64,000 nucleotides of DNA from Microvirga puerhi (lineage in GTDB: Bacteria > Pseudomonadota > Alphaproteobacteria > Rhizobiales > Beijerinckiaceae), in contig NZ_JAIRBM010000004.1 in assembly GCF_020089865.1 (NCBI RefSeq), forward strand, positions 273,324-337,323, given 5' to 3'. The notes beneath the pieces were generated by a model. That model did not search any database, had not been told where the DNA came from, and was given only the letters and a program-made list of their open reading frames with translations. A program made the position numbers and the translations under genes. Positions 47,687-57,126 of this stretch are shown here, piece after piece; the stretch's first letter is position 1, and each line of letters opens with the position of its first letter.

Positions 47687-48130
47687 GCCCTGTTTCAAAC
47701 GAAGACGAATGCGATAAGACAACCCATCCCTAACGTTACGATAGGCATCAAGCACCTGCTCGCGCGTGCCCTGCGTCAGTGTCGGATCCGGCGTCGGCCA
47801 ATATTCGACGTCCGCGGCGAGAGTTCGGGTCAGCTCGAGTGCCGTATGATGCGCTTCCGGCGAAAGCGTAATGATCAGATCGAAGTTGAGCCCCTCCCAT
47901 TCCTCGAGCTCCGTCAGGGTACGCGGCTTATGCTTGCTGCCATCGATGCCGATCTCGTCCAGCGCCGTTACCATGAAGCTGTTGGGCTCTCCCTTCCGGA
48001 CGCCGGCAGACTGCACATAGATCGACCGGCCGAAATAATGCCGCGCGATCGCCTCCGCCATGGGGGAACGCACCGCGTTCATAGCGCAGACGAAAAGCAC
48101 GGAATGGATCCGCCTGGATTGCGCCTCCAC
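47648..48130 (-). CDS. Low-molecular-weight phosphatase / arsenate-reductase-like protein
   Basis: A 160-residue protein of the LMW-PTP fold. The phosphate loop CAMNAVRS has Cys15 and Arg21 (CX5R), and the general acid aspartate is in TPDPT. Members dephosphorylate tyrosine or reduce arsenate; which is not visible. The start is a GTG with AAGGG upstream, 5 bases after the UPF0262 stop. It belongs to the conserved murA-DUF2948-hisD-UPF0262-phosphatase order of Rhizobiales, but its 3' end overlaps azlD. Confidence 0.9.
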   Translation of the reverse strand: MEAQSRRIHSVLFVCAMNAVRSPMAEAIARHYFGRSIYVQSAGVRKGEPNSFMVTALDEIGIDGSKHKPRTLTELEEWEGLNFDLIITLSPEAHHTALELTRTLAADVEYWPTPDPTLTQGTREQVLDAYRNVRDGLSYRIRLRLKQGSEAERPDQAESP

Positions 48131-48135
48131 CGTAC

Positions 48136-48621
48136 TCAGCCCTTCCAGTGCAGTGCGAAGATCAGCGTGAAGATGCGCCGAGCCGTGTCGAAATCGAGAA
48201 CAAGCTTGCCGTCCAATCGCTTCATCAACAGTTCGGCAGCCTCGTTGTGAAGGCCGCGCCGCCCCATATCGATCGCCTCGATCTGGGCAGCCGAAGCCTC
48301 GCGAATGGCTCTGTAATAGCTATCGCAGATGAGTTCGTAGTCGCGGATCGTTCTGCGGAACGGCGTCAGCGACAGGTGATGCGTGACGAGCACCGCGCCA
48401 TCCTGACTTTTCACCTCGAAACAGAGCTTCTTCTCGATCAGGCCGATATGGAGGAGATAAGGGCCACCCTCGTATTGCGGCAACGCGAAATAGTTCTCTT
48501 CGAGAATGTCGTAGATGGCGATGGCCCGCTCATGTTCCTGGTCCGGATTGCCCCGGCCGATGGAGGTCTCATCGAGCGTGACGGCGACCAGTCGGCATCG
48601 CTCGTTCGCTTCGCTCGCCAT
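48136..48621 (-). CDS. UPF0262 family protein
   Basis: A 161-residue soluble protein of the UPF0262 family, restricted mostly to alphaproteobacteria. Conserved parts are RLVAVTLDETSIGRGNPDQEHERAIAIYDI, LHIGLIEKKLCFEV, LSLTPFRRTIRDYELICDSYYRAI and MGRRGLHNE. Function unknown. It lies 15 bases after hisD in the same operon and is followed by the phosphatase gene. Confidence 0.92.
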   Translation of the reverse strand: MASEANERCRLVAVTLDETSIGRGNPDQEHERAIAIYDILEENYFALPQYEGGPYLLHIGLIEKKLCFEVKSQDGAVLVTHHLSLTPFRRTIRDYELICDSYYRAIREASAAQIEAIDMGRRGLHNEAAELLMKRLDGKLVLDFDTARRIFTLIFALHWKG

Positions 48622-48636
48622 GCGACCTCCGATCCG

Positions 48637-49929
48637 TCACAGGTTCAGGCGGATCGCCACCGATCGCGCATGCCCCTCAAGCCCTTCCGACCGCCCGAGT
48701 GCGATGGCCGCCGGCCCGAGAGCCCGCAACGCTCCCGGATCGCATTTCAGAATCGAGGTCCGCTTCATGAAGTCAAGCACCCCAAGGCCTGACGAGAACC
48801 GAGCCGAGCGTGCAGTCGGCAGGACATGGTTCGGCCCGCCCACATAGTCACCGATGGCCTCCGGCGTGTGACTGCCGAGAAAAATCGAGCCTGCATTGCG
48901 GACCTTGGCGGCCAAGGCTTCCGCATCTTCGGTTTCGATCTCCAGATGTTCAGGAGCCAGCCGATCGACAAGTGGTACGGCGTCGACAAGGCTCTCGACA
49001 AGAATAATCGCCCCGAAGTCGCGCCAGCTTGCACCAGCGATCTCGGCCTTGGGAAGCGTCTGGAGCTGGTGCTCGACAGCTACCTCTACGGCATCGGCAA
49101 GCGCCGGGCTGTCCGTCACGAGAATCGACTGAGCGACGGGATCGTGCTCGGCCTGCGCCAGGAGATCCGCCGCGACCCAATCTGGATTGGCATGGGCGTC
49201 GGCCAGGATCAGGACTTCCGAAGGGCCGGCGATCATATCGATACCCACCTGGCCGAAGACCCTACGTTTGGCCGCCGCCACATAGGCATTTCCGGGCCCC
49301 ACGATCTTGGCGACCGGCTGAATGGTGGCGGTTCCATAAGCAAGCGCTGCAACGGCCTGGGCGCCCCCGATGCGGAGGACCTCATCAACACCGGCAAGGC
49401 GCGCTGCGGCCAGCACGAGCGGATTGGTCTCGCCTCGCGGCGTCGGTACGACCATCGCAATACGAGGCACGCCCGCCACTTTCGCCGGGACAGCATTCAT
49501 CAGGACCGAGGACGGATAGCTCGCGCGGCCTCCGGGAACGTAGAGTCCTACGGATTCGATAGCAGTCCAGCGCCAGCCCAGAGTGACGCCGACCGCGTCC
49601 GTGGTCATGGCATCCTGCGGACGCTGAGCGCGGTGATAGGTCTCGATACGCGCCTTCGCGAGAGCGAGCGCTTCGAGCGCATCTCTCGAACATTGCGTCT
49701 CGGCAGCATCGATTTCAGCATCGGAGATCCGCAGCGTTTCAGGCGTGAGATCAAGCTGGTCGAAACGGCTCGTATAGTCGATAAGCGCGGCATCCCCGCG
49801 CGCCACCACATCATCGATAATCACGCGGACAGCCTGATCGACATCCTCCGAGATTTCGCGCTTGGTGGCGAGAAGCGCGGCGAAAGCCTGCGGGAAATCG
49901 GGGTCCCGCGCATTCAGCCTTTGCGCCAT
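48637..49929 (-). CDS. hisD: Histidinol dehydrogenase
   Basis: A 430-residue enzyme that carries out the last two steps of histidine synthesis, L-histidinol to L-histidine with two NAD+, using zinc. Family blocks are [55 protein letters not shown] (zinc and catalytic residues), [10 protein letters not shown] and [26 protein letters not shown]. The ATG overlaps the DUF2948 stop by one base (TGATG), indicating coupled translation. Confidence 0.96.
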   Translation of the reverse strand: MAQRLNARDPDFPQAFAALLATKREISEDVDQAVRVIIDDVVARGDAALIDYTSRFDQLDLTPETLRISDAEIDAAETQCSRDALEALALAKARIETYHRAQRPQDAMTTDAVGVTLGWRWTAIESVGLYVPGGRASYPSSVLMNAVPAKVAGVPRIAMVVPTPRGETNPLVLAAARLAGVDEVLRIGGAQAVAALAYGTATIQPVAKIVGPGNAYVAAAKRRVFGQVGIDMIAGPSEVLILADAHANPDWVAADLLAQAEHDPVAQSILVTDSPALADAVEVAVEHQLQTLPKAEIAGASWRDFGAIILVESLVDAVPLVDRLAPEHLEIETEDAEALAAKVRNAGSIFLGSHTPEAIGDYVGGPNHVLPTARSARFSSGLGVLDFMKRTSILKCDPGALRALGPAAIALGRSEGLEGHARSVAIRLNL

Positions 49930-50372
49930 CAGATGGACTCCGCCGAAGTCTCGCCGTGAGAGGGTCGGCTCTCAGCCGCCCAAACAGGTCCTAAATCTTT
50001 CATCTGCATCTCGATGCAATCCACATCGACCTGAATGGCTCCGCCGTCGGCAAAGATCAAGCTCACCGTACCTGACGGTGCATCATGCTCCTCAAAGGAA
50101 ATCGCCAGGAGATCGAGCACGGCATCCTTGTCGGACTGATCGATGCCTCGAACCCGTACGGCCTTCACCTGCTGAAGATGCATGCCTGTCAGACGTCGTT
50201 GGGGCGGCACGGCGGAGCCGGCCTCCCAATCAAAGCGCCGGGCCACGATGGCGAAGCAGCGCTCCTTGGGCAGATAGGCGATATCGCCAACGCGCACGAT
50301 GGCGTCCTGCAGATGCATCGAAATGACCGTGAGGTCGTCCTGATCGAGAGCGACGAGTTTCAGGAGATCCAT
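49929..50372 (-). CDS. DUF2948 family protein
   Basis: A 147-residue protein matching DUF2948: LKLVALDQDDLTVISMHLQDAIVRVGDIAYLPKERCFAIVARRFDWE, then LLAISFEEHDAPSGTVSLIFADGGAIQVDVDCIE. It is widespread in Rhizobiales beside hisD and murA; function unknown. The overlap with hisD shows they are co-translated. murA ends about 100 bases upstream on the same strand. Confidence 0.92.
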   Translation of the reverse strand: MDLLKLVALDQDDLTVISMHLQDAIVRVGDIAYLPKERCFAIVARRFDWEAGSAVPPQRRLTGMHLQQVKAVRVRGIDQSDKDAVLDLLAISFEEHDAPSGTVSLIFADGGAIQVDVDCIEMQMKDLGPVWAAESRPSHGETSAESI

Positions 50373-50474
50373 GGGCCGAGAACCTATTCTTGAAGCTTTG
50401 ACAGCTAGGTAGAGAGCCCATGCGCCAAGCGCAACCTCCTGCCGGGTGGAACCCGGCTAGCGCCACGTCGCCGA

Positions 50475-51764
50475 TTAGCCTCTCAGCCGCTCGATTTCCG
50501 CGCCGCAGCGGGCGAGCTTGGTCTCCAGAGCCTCGAAACCCCGGTCGAGATGGTAGACCCGGTTGATCGTCGTTTCCCCCTCGGCCACCAGTCCGCCAAT
50601 AACGAGGGACACGGAAGCCCGCAGATCCGTCGCCATAACAGGAGCCCCTTTGAGGGTCGGGACGCCTTCCACATAGGCGCTGTCGCCATCAAGTCGGATC
50701 TTGGCGCCGAGGCGGGCAAGCTCCTGCACGTGCATGAAGCGATTCTCGAAAATGGTCTCGCGGATGCGGGACGTGCCGCCCGCCCGGGTCATCAGGGCCA
50801 TGAACTGGGCCTGTAGATCGGTCGGGAAGCCGGGGAATGGATCCGTCGTCACATCGACGGGCTGGATTCCATTGCCGTTGCGACGCACCCGGATGCCGCC
50901 AAGGGTCGGAGTCACGTCGGCTCCGGCCTGACCGAGCACGTCCAGGGCGAATTGCAGGAGCTCGGAACGGGTGTTCTCAAGCACGATGTCGCCGCCGGTC
51001 ATGGCGACGGCCATGGCATAGGTCCCCGTCTCGATTCGGTCAGGCAGCACCTCATGGGTCGCGCCACCGAGGCGTGAGACGCCCTCGATCACGATTTCCG
51101 ACGTCCCGGCTCCCTGGATCTTTGCACCCATCTTGATGAGGCATTCCGCGAGATCGACAACCTCAGGCTCCCGGGCCGCATTGCGGATCACCGTGGTGCC
51201 CTCGGCCAGCGTCGCCGCCATCAGAGCGACATGGGTGCCCCCAACCGTCACCTTCGGAAAATCGATTTCCGCGCCCTTGAGACCCTTGGCAGCGGTCGCC
51301 ACCACATATCCGCCGTCGATTTCGATGGCCGCGCCAAGCTTGGCCAAGGCCATGATGAGCAGGTCGACCGGTCTCGTCCCGATGGCACATCCGCCGGGCA
51401 TGGACACTTTGGCATGGCCGAAACGGGCCAGAAGCGGGGCAATGACCCAAAAACTCGCCCGCATGGTCGAAACGAGTTCGTAGGGCGCACAGGTATCAAT
51501 GACTGACCGTGCAGTCAGTCGAATCGTCTGACCGGTCTCGATCGTCTGTCCCGGACGGCGACCGGCGATCATATGATCGACGCCGAAATTGCTCATGATG
51601 CGCAGGAGCGAGGAGATGTCCGCCAGGCGCGGCACGTTGCCGAGCTCCAGGGTTTCCTCCGTCAGAAGGCTGGCAATCATGAGAGGCAGGGCCGCGTTCT
51701 TGGCACCTGAGATCGGAATCGAGCCTGTGAGAGGCGCGCCGCCCCGGATTCGAATGCGGTCCAT
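50475..51764 (-). CDS. murA: UDP-N-acetylglucosamine 1-carboxyvinyltransferase
   Basis: A 429-residue enzyme for the first committed step of peptidoglycan synthesis, moving enolpyruvate from PEP to UDP-GlcNAc. The EPSP-synthase-like fold is clear: [29 protein letters not shown], the active-site loop [15 protein letters not shown] with Cys126 (fosfomycin-sensitive type), and the C-terminal [30 protein letters not shown]. The ATG at 51764 has AAGGGG upstream; the frame to 51788 was rejected. Confidence 0.96.
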   Translation of the reverse strand: MDRIRIRGGAPLTGSIPISGAKNAALPLMIASLLTEETLELGNVPRLADISSLLRIMSNFGVDHMIAGRRPGQTIETGQTIRLTARSVIDTCAPYELVSTMRASFWVIAPLLARFGHAKVSMPGGCAIGTRPVDLLIMALAKLGAAIEIDGGYVVATAAKGLKGAEIDFPKVTVGGTHVALMAATLAEGTTVIRNAAREPEVVDLAECLIKMGAKIQGAGTSEIVIEGVSRLGGATHEVLPDRIETGTYAMAVAMTGGDIVLENTRSELLQFALDVLGQAGADVTPTLGGIRVRRNGNGIQPVDVTTDPFPGFPTDLQAQFMALMTRAGGTSRIRETIFENRFMHVQELARLGAKIRLDGDSAYVEGVPTLKGAPVMATDLRASVSLVIGGLVAEGETTINRVYHLDRGFEALETKLARCGAEIERLRG

Positions 51765-51816
51765 GAAAATCCCCTTGCTGCGTCTCATGCGCTATGCCGT
51801 TCTATGGCCTGCCAGC

Positions 51817-51984
51817 CTAGTCGGACGGCTTGTCGCGGTCGCCTGTAACATTGGGCGCAGAATTGTCGGTTCCAGGGCCGCTGGCAACCTTTCGTCCCCG
51901 GGCCTGGGCCTTGCGCCTTTTCAAATTCTCTTTCAAGGCCGCCTTCAGACGGTCGGCCCTGTCCTGCGATTTATCCTCGGCCAT
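51817..51984 (-). CDS. Small basic protein upstream of murA
   Basis: A 55-residue protein: the first half is strongly basic and helical (DRADRLKAALKENLKRRKAQ, then ARGRKVA), the second half is polar and disordered. I recall similar ~50-60 residue proteins with an R..LKxALxENLKRRKAQARGR core in other Rhizobiales, so it is likely real although very short. The basic helix suggests RNA, ribosome or DNA contact (inference). It ends 53 bases before murA on the same strand and is divergent from hemA. Confidence 0.7.
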   Translation of the reverse strand: MAEDKSQDRADRLKAALKENLKRRKAQARGRKVASGPGTDNSAPNVTGDRDKPSD

Positions 51985-52065
51985 GCTTCACGCGACCCAT
52001 CGTCGCCGCGACCCAATAATGGCTTCGCAACGCTGCCTCAACCAGAATATCTCATGACTCCGGCA

Positions 52066-52079
52066 TTGACGGGGATCAA
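52066..52079. promoter_or_regulatory. FixK/FNR-like box upstream of hemA
   Basis: TTGAC-GGGG-ATCAA differs by one base from the FNR/FixK consensus TTGAT-N4-ATCAA and lies 61 bases before the hemA start codon. Oxygen control of hemA through such a box is known in other Rhizobiales. Confidence 0.6.
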
Positions 52080-52139
52080 TGTCGTCTGGTTCATGCACCG
52101 ACATGATGTCCGCGTCGCATGGCTGCATCCGGTGAGATG

Positions 52140-53366
52140 ATGGATTACCAAGAGTTCTTTACGTCGGCCCTCGAGCGTCTCCAGTCGGAGCGCCGCTACC
52201 GGGTCTTTGCCGACATCGAGCGCCTGGCAGGTCGCTACCCGGACGCGATCTGGCATAGTCCAGCGGGGCCGAGGCCCATCACCGTCTGGTGCTCCAACGA
52301 TTATCTCGGCATGGGACAGAATCGGGACGTGACCCGTGCCATGGTGGAAACCGCTTGGCGAATCGGCACCGGCGCCGGGGGCACCCGCAACATTTCCGGC
52401 AACAGCCACGCTATTGTCGGTCTCGAAATCGAGCTGGCCGATCTCCATGGCAAGGAGGCGGCCCTCGTGTTCACCTCCGGCTACGTGTCGAACCAGACCG
52501 GCATCTCGACCCTGGCCAAGCTGATTCCGAACTGCCTGATTCTGTCCGATGCCCTCAACCACAACTCGATGATCGAGGGCGTGCGCCAATCCGGCTGCGA
52601 GAAGGCGATTTTCCGCCATAACGACCTCGACCATCTGGAGGAATTGCTCCGAGCCGCAGGCGACCGGCCAAAGCTGATCGCCTTCGAGAGCGTCTATTCC
52701 ATGGACGGGGACATCTCGCCGATCCACGCGATCTGCGATCTTGCCGAACGCTATGGCGCCATGACCTATCTGGACGAAGTCCATGCGGTCGGAATGTATG
52801 GCCCGCGAGGTGGCGGCATCGCCGAGCGCGAGGGCGCCATGCACCGAATCGATGTGATCGAAGGCACCCTCGGCAAGGCCTTCGGGGTCATGGGCGGCTA
52901 TATCGCCGCAACCAGGGCGATCATCGATGCCGTGCGCAGCTTCGCGCCTGGCTTCATCTTCACGACCGCTCTCCCCCCAGCCGTTGCCGCGGCCGCGACG
53001 GCCTCCGTGCGCCATCTGAAAGCTTCCGCTGCCGAGCGGCAGAAGCAGCAGCGTCAGGTGGCCCGGACGAAATCGGTCCTCTCAGCGGCCGGTCTGCCAC
53101 TCCTGGACACGGTCACGCACATCGTCCCGGTGATGGTGGGCGATGCGGAAGCCTGCAAGGCCGCCTCGGACCGCCTGCTGGACAAGCACGGCATCTATAT
53201 CCAGCCGATCAACTATCCGACGGTCCCTCGGGGAACCGAGCGCCTGCGGATCACTCCTGGCCCCTTCCACACCGACGCCCACGTGGACTCGCTCGCCCGA
53301 GCCCTGGTCGAGGTCTGGACCGCCCTGAACCTGCCTCTGGCTTCCAAGATCGCTGCGGCGGAATAA
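52140..53366 (+). CDS. hemA: 5-aminolevulinate synthase
   Basis: A 408-residue pyridoxal-phosphate enzyme of the alpha-oxoamine synthase family that joins glycine and succinyl-CoA to make 5-aminolevulinate, the alphaproteobacterial C4 entry to haem. The cofactor lysine is Lys246 in EGTLGKAFG; other blocks are [32 protein letters not shown] and [13 protein letters not shown]. The ATG at 52140 matches the usual MDYQxFF start; ATGs at 52119 and 52137 are in frame upstream. A FixK/FNR-like box stands in the promoter. Confidence 0.95.
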   Translation: MDYQEFFTSALERLQSERRYRVFADIERLAGRYPDAIWHSPAGPRPITVWCSNDYLGMGQNRDVTRAMVETAWRIGTGAGGTRNISGNSHAIVGLEIELADLHGKEAALVFTSGYVSNQTGISTLAKLIPNCLILSDALNHNSMIEGVRQSGCEKAIFRHNDLDHLEELLRAAGDRPKLIAFESVYSMDGDISPIHAICDLAERYGAMTYLDEVHAVGMYGPRGGGIAEREGAMHRIDVIEGTLGKAFGVMGGYIAATRAIIDAVRSFAPGFIFTTALPPAVAAAATASVRHLKASAAERQKQQRQVARTKSVLSAAGLPLLDTVTHIVPVMVGDAEACKAASDRLLDKHGIYIQPINYPTVPRGTERLRITPGPFHTDAHVDSLARALVEVWTALNLPLASKIAAAE

Positions 53367-53429
53367 ATTTGAACTTCAAACTTGCGCCGGGCGCTCCCCT
53401 GTGGCAGTAACCCGGCGCGCCCAACGCAT

Positions 53430-53504
<75 letters not shown>

Positions 53505-53510
53505 TTTTCC

Positions 53511-53532
53511 CCTTGGAAAACCAAGGTTTTTT
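53511..53532 (+). terminator. Rho-independent terminator after tRNA-Thr
   Basis: Stem CCTTGG / CCAAGG with an AAAA loop and a run of six T, starting 7 bases after the tRNA. Confidence 0.75.
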
Positions 53533-53869
53533 GATTTTATGGGTGCTTTTCGCAGATTGAAATCGATGCATGTTCCTGCATCAACTCTGACATGCCGAAT
53601 CTCGGTTTGTTCATCGTAAGTGGTGCTCGCTGCGCCGATAGTCGTCGCCGCATTGCGTCAGAGCCAATAGGCGCACAATTGGGATGCTGCGCCGAGCACA
53701 ATTAATACGGTCCTCCAGCCTGCGCCCGCTTTGAAAAACGCAATGGCCACGCCGCGCCTGAACGCAACTTGATCCGACCTCGCAGTCGGTCTTCCGCGAA
53801 TTTTTGGCACATTCCCGTTTGTGCGTCGCGTTCACAAGCGCTATGTCCCGGCTTTCGGAAGAGCCTGAT
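53533..53869. other. Intergenic region between tRNA-Thr and map
   Basis: No gene supported. The map promoter should lie here. A frame in phase with map is open back to 53804 but has no ribosome site there. Confidence 0.45.
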
Positions 53870-54619
53870 ATGACAATCTCGAATGACAACGACCTCGCCC
53901 TCCTGAAGGAGATCGGGCGGATCGTCGCCAATACCCTTGAGGCGATGGGGAAGGCCCTTGAGCCGGGCATGACCACCGCTGAACTCGACCAGATTGGGCG
54001 AAACCTCCTGGAGGCTGAAGGCGCGCGTCCGGCTCCGGAGTTGGCCTACGCTTTTCCAGGGGCGACCTGCATCAGCGTGAACGAGGAAATCGCTCACGGT
54101 ATTCCCGGCGCCCGACGGATCGAGCGTGGCGACCTGGTCAATATCGACGTTTCCGCCGAGAAGAACGGCTTTTATGCGGATACGGGCGCCTCGTTCGCCG
54201 TTCCACCTGTCACCCGCGCGATCGAACGTCTTTGCAAGGATGGCCGACGGGCCATGTGGACGGGGCTGCGCCAAGTGGGAGCCGGCAAACCGATTGCCGG
54301 TATCGGTCAAGCCGTCGGGGCCTTCGCACGAAAAAACGGCTACAGTCTCGTCAGAAACCTTGCCAGTCACGGTGTCGGCTTGTCGCTCCATGAGGAGCCG
54401 ACAGAGATCGCCACATGGCCCGATGCCTCTGAACGTCGCATCATGAGCGACGGCCTGGTGTTCACGGTCGAGCCATTCCTGTCCTTGGGCGCAGAGTGGG
54501 CCGAGGATGGTGACGATCCATGGACGCTCTACAGCAGCCCCAAGGCTCCTACCGTTCAGTACGAACATACCGTTGTCGCAACCCGAAGCGGACCTTTGAT
54601 CGTGACAATGGCCGGCTGA
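53870..54619 (+). CDS. map: Methionine aminopeptidase type I
   Basis: A 249-residue metalloprotease that removes the initiator methionine from new proteins. The five metal ligands are all present: Asp93 and Asp104 (NIDVSAEKNGFYADTGASF), His167 (LASHGVGLSLHEEP), Glu201 (TVEPF) and Glu232 (YEHTVV). His77 and His174 match the substrate-contact histidines. The ATG at 53870 has GGAAGAG 8 bases upstream. It is monocistronic and may be a second map copy rather than the essential one; that cannot be judged here. Confidence 0.94.
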   Translation: MTISNDNDLALLKEIGRIVANTLEAMGKALEPGMTTAELDQIGRNLLEAEGARPAPELAYAFPGATCISVNEEIAHGIPGARRIERGDLVNIDVSAEKNGFYADTGASFAVPPVTRAIERLCKDGRRAMWTGLRQVGAGKPIAGIGQAVGAFARKNGYSLVRNLASHGVGLSLHEEPTEIATWPDASERRIMSDGLVFTVEPFLSLGAEWAEDGDDPWTLYSSPKAPTVQYEHTVVATRSGPLIVTMAG

Positions 54620-54724
54620 GGTCTTCTCCGCCGGGGTCTGAGACTTCTCTCTGTTTCACAAATGTCCTTACCTGCCATTGTGAATCCGTGAACCTTGAGC
54701 TTCGCAGGATCGGGCAACCGTAGA

Positions 54725-55132
54725 TCAGGAGGGCCCGGCACGACGAACCGGCACAAGGTCAATTTGAGCGGGGTTGGGCCTGTGATCCAACATCGCCCCG
54801 TCTGCAGCATCCAGGACGAGACCAACCGATCCTCCTGGAAGGATCGCGTTTCCAAGGACCCCCGGAGCGGCCTGCTCGGTGAGCACCGCTTTCACGAGCA
54901 CGGAGCCTTGTCGATATCCTCGCGCTTGCGCGTAGGCGGTGAACTCCACCTTCCGGTCGACCTTCACGGCGCACGGGGAGCGGGGGCATTCGTGCCCGAG
55001 AGACGTCCAGATCCGGGCGGATGCTGGGCTGGTGGTGATGGTCACTATCTCGTTGGTCCCACGCGTGACTGTATTGCAGGCGGCCAATGACAGGACCGAG
55101 GCCGCTGCATATCCCAGAACGCTCATTCGCAT
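54725..55132 (-). CDS. Lipoprotein with PEGA-like segment
   Basis: A 135-residue lipoprotein: signal MRMSVLGYAAASVLSLAAC with the lipobox LAAC. The mature part has EIVTITTSPASARIWTSLGHECPRSPC, which resembles a PEGA-like carbohydrate- or envelope-associated strand set, and a possible disulfide (Cys in HEC and SPC). The hydrophobic AILPGGSVGLVLDAADGAML near the C-terminus is a typical tail of such Rhizobiales proteins. Specific function unknown. Convergent with map. Confidence 0.75.
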   Translation of the reverse strand: MRMSVLGYAAASVLSLAACNTVTRGTNEIVTITTSPASARIWTSLGHECPRSPCAVKVDRKVEFTAYAQARGYRQGSVLVKAVLTEQAAPGVLGNAILPGGSVGLVLDAADGAMLDHRPNPAQIDLVPVRRAGPS

Positions 55133-55448
55133 GGATTGCCCTCTCGCTTGGATGAGTTCCTACGAGCTCACCATCATCAGCAGGTAGCGCTCGCGGCCAA
55201 GTTAGCCAGAGAAGGCAGCAAGCCCAACGTCAGCGGGCGCTCGTAAAGGGTAGGGAAACGGCAGCGGATGAGCCGGGACCGATATCCTGAGTTCTTGCAG
55301 ATCTCGCATTCAGGCGGCGGGACCGAGGCTGTTCCGTGGTGTGAGTGACCCAAACCGTCAATTGACTGTCCCTGTCGATCAAGCACCGCGCGCAGCCCGC
55401 GCTAGGGTAATACCTCGCTGGGCCCGCGCTGGGAGCAGGGACGAGGTC
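55133..55448. other. Divergent promoter region between the lipoprotein gene and cax
   Basis: No gene supported. A frame in phase with the antiporter is open back to 55341 but lacks a ribosome site; the ATG at 55449 is used. Confidence 0.45.
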
Positions 55449-56597
55449 ATGACGGACAAGCCATATCCCGATGCACACCCGCTGGCTGCTGCGCCTCAGC
55501 CTAGGTCATCCCTGCTGAGGCCATCGGTCCTATGGCTCCTGGTCCTCGCGCCAGTTGCCGCCATTTTCGACCGCGCCGGTACCGTCCCGGCCGGCGTCGT
55601 CTTCTTCTGCGCCGCCCTCGCCATCGTGCCGTTCGCCAAGCTCATCGTGCAGGGGACTGAACAGGTTGCCGCCCACACGGGCGCCACGATCGGCGGTCTT
55701 CTCAACGCCACCTTCGGCAACCTGCCGGAACTGATTATCGCCATGGTTGCCCTGCGGGCCGGTCTGCTGGACATGGTGCGCGCCTCCATCGTCGGAGCAC
55801 TGCTCGCCAACCTGCTCGTTGCGCTCGGTCTCTCCTTCCTACTCGGTGGCCGGCGTCACCACGACCAGGCGTACAACGTGGATGGGGTACGGACCTACTC
55901 GTCGACGATGGTGCTAGCCTGGATCAGTCTGGCGCTGCCGAGCGCGTTCCACCGCGCCCTCGAGACCGAACCCCACCTAGGCGTGCACGACACCCTGGAT
56001 CTGGTCGTGGCGATCATTCTGCTCGGTCTCTATGGGCTCTTCCTGCTCTATTCGCTGCGGACCCACCCGGAGATCTTCGCCGAGCTCAACGCCCCTCCAT
56101 CGGACGAGGAGGCGGGAGAGCATCCGAGTCTCGCAAGGGGGATCGTGACTCTGCTCGTCGCATCTCTCGGAGCCGCATGGATGAGTGAGATTCTTGTCGG
56201 CGCGGCCGAGCAGGCCGGGCACGCGCTGGGCATGTCGCAGATGTTCATGGGGCTGATCGTGCTTGCGCTCGTCGGCGGTGCGGCCGAGTCCGGATCGGCC
56301 ATCGCCATGGCGCGCGCCAACCGTCCGGATCTCAGCATCGGCATCGCGCTCGGGAGCTGCGTGCAGATCGCATTGTTCGTGGCACCGATCCTGTTGCTAG
56401 TCGCACCGGCCCTGGGCCAGCCACAGTTCCAGCTGGTGTTCTCGCAGGCCGAGATGTGGATGCTGTTCGGGGCGGTGCTCCTTGGCGCGACCGTCACCAC
56501 GACGGGCCACTCCACCTGGTTCAGAGGGGCGCAACTGCTCGCGCTCTACCTCATCATCGCCGCCATCCTCTATCTGATCCCGGCCAACTCGCCGTAG
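55449..56597 (+). CDS. Calcium/proton (cation) antiporter, CaCA family
   Basis: A 382-residue protein with about eleven membrane helices. The two alpha-repeat motifs are clear: TGATIGGLLNATFGNLPELIIAMVALRAG and LVGGAAESGSAIAMARANRPDLSIGIALGSCVQIALF, each with the cation-binding glutamate. An acidic loop (SDEEAGEH) separates the halves. ChaA/Cax-type exchangers expel Ca2+ in exchange for protons. GACGAGGTC precedes the ATG. The K+ channel gene starts 6 bases after the stop. Confidence 0.92.
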   Translation: MTDKPYPDAHPLAAAPQPRSSLLRPSVLWLLVLAPVAAIFDRAGTVPAGVVFFCAALAIVPFAKLIVQGTEQVAAHTGATIGGLLNATFGNLPELIIAMVALRAGLLDMVRASIVGALLANLLVALGLSFLLGGRRHHDQAYNVDGVRTYSSTMVLAWISLALPSAFHRALETEPHLGVHDTLDLVVAIILLGLYGLFLLYSLRTHPEIFAELNAPPSDEEAGEHPSLARGIVTLLVASLGAAWMSEILVGAAEQAGHALGMSQMFMGLIVLALVGGAAESGSAIAMARANRPDLSIGIALGSCVQIALFVAPILLLVAPALGQPQFQLVFSQAEMWMLFGAVLLGATVTTTGHSTWFRGAQLLALYLIIAAILYLIPANSP

Positions 56598-56603
56598 GAC
56601 GCG

Positions 56604-57029
56604 ATGATGCTGCGACAACTCCTCCTCGGCGGAGCCGTCAGCCTGGGCAACATCGCCATCCATGCGGTCGTCATGACGACAGTCGTAGGCACTGCCCGTA
56701 ATGCCTCGAAGTGGAATCGCCACCAATCTCACGTTTGGCTCGCCGCTGTCATGGTCGTGACGGTCGGAGTTCTGATGGTTGCGCACATCGCGGAGGTCGT
56801 TACGTGGGCGTTTGCCTATGCGATCCTGGATGTGGTGCCCGCCGGAACGAACGCTCTGTACTTCGCCTTCGTCAATTACACGACGCTCGGTTACGGCGAC
56901 GTCGTGCCGGTCGAGCGCTGGCGGCTGCTTGGGCCGATGGCCGCGATGAATGGCGTGCTGCTGTTCGGCTGGTCCACCGCGGTGATCTTCGAGGTGTTGA
57001 GACAGGCTATGCGCCGCCGCGAGCCATGA
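56604..57029 (+). CDS. Two-helix ion channel (K+ channel family)
   Basis: A 141-residue protein with a helix at 8-30, a helix at 44-66, a pore helix and filter TTLGYGD at residues 93-99, and a last helix at 107-130. The filter is the K+-selective signature; there is no cytoplasmic RCK/TrkA domain. Ion_trans_2-type small channels assemble as tetramers. It begins 6 bases after the antiporter gene and is likely co-transcribed, a plausible ion-homeostasis pair (inference). Confidence 0.87.
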   Translation: MMLRQLLLGGAVSLGNIAIHAVVMTTVVGTARNASKWNRHQSHVWLAAVMVVTVGVLMVAHIAEVVTWAFAYAILDVVPAGTNALYFAFVNYTTLGYGDVVPVERWRLLGPMAAMNGVLLFGWSTAVIFEVLRQAMRRREP

Positions 57030-57126
57030 ACGTCGAAAGGCAATGCTGTGAGCCAACTGCTCAGTGAGCTCCATCGTGCTTCACTAGAAACGTGCACTTG
57101 ATCTCGGCAAGCATGGTGAAGTCCTT

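Noticed and set aside
48826..49959. 377-codon plus-strand open frame
   Set aside because: Antisense to hisD, which is certain.
53702..54568. 288-codon minus-strand open frame
   Set aside because: Antisense to map, whose five metal ligands are all present.
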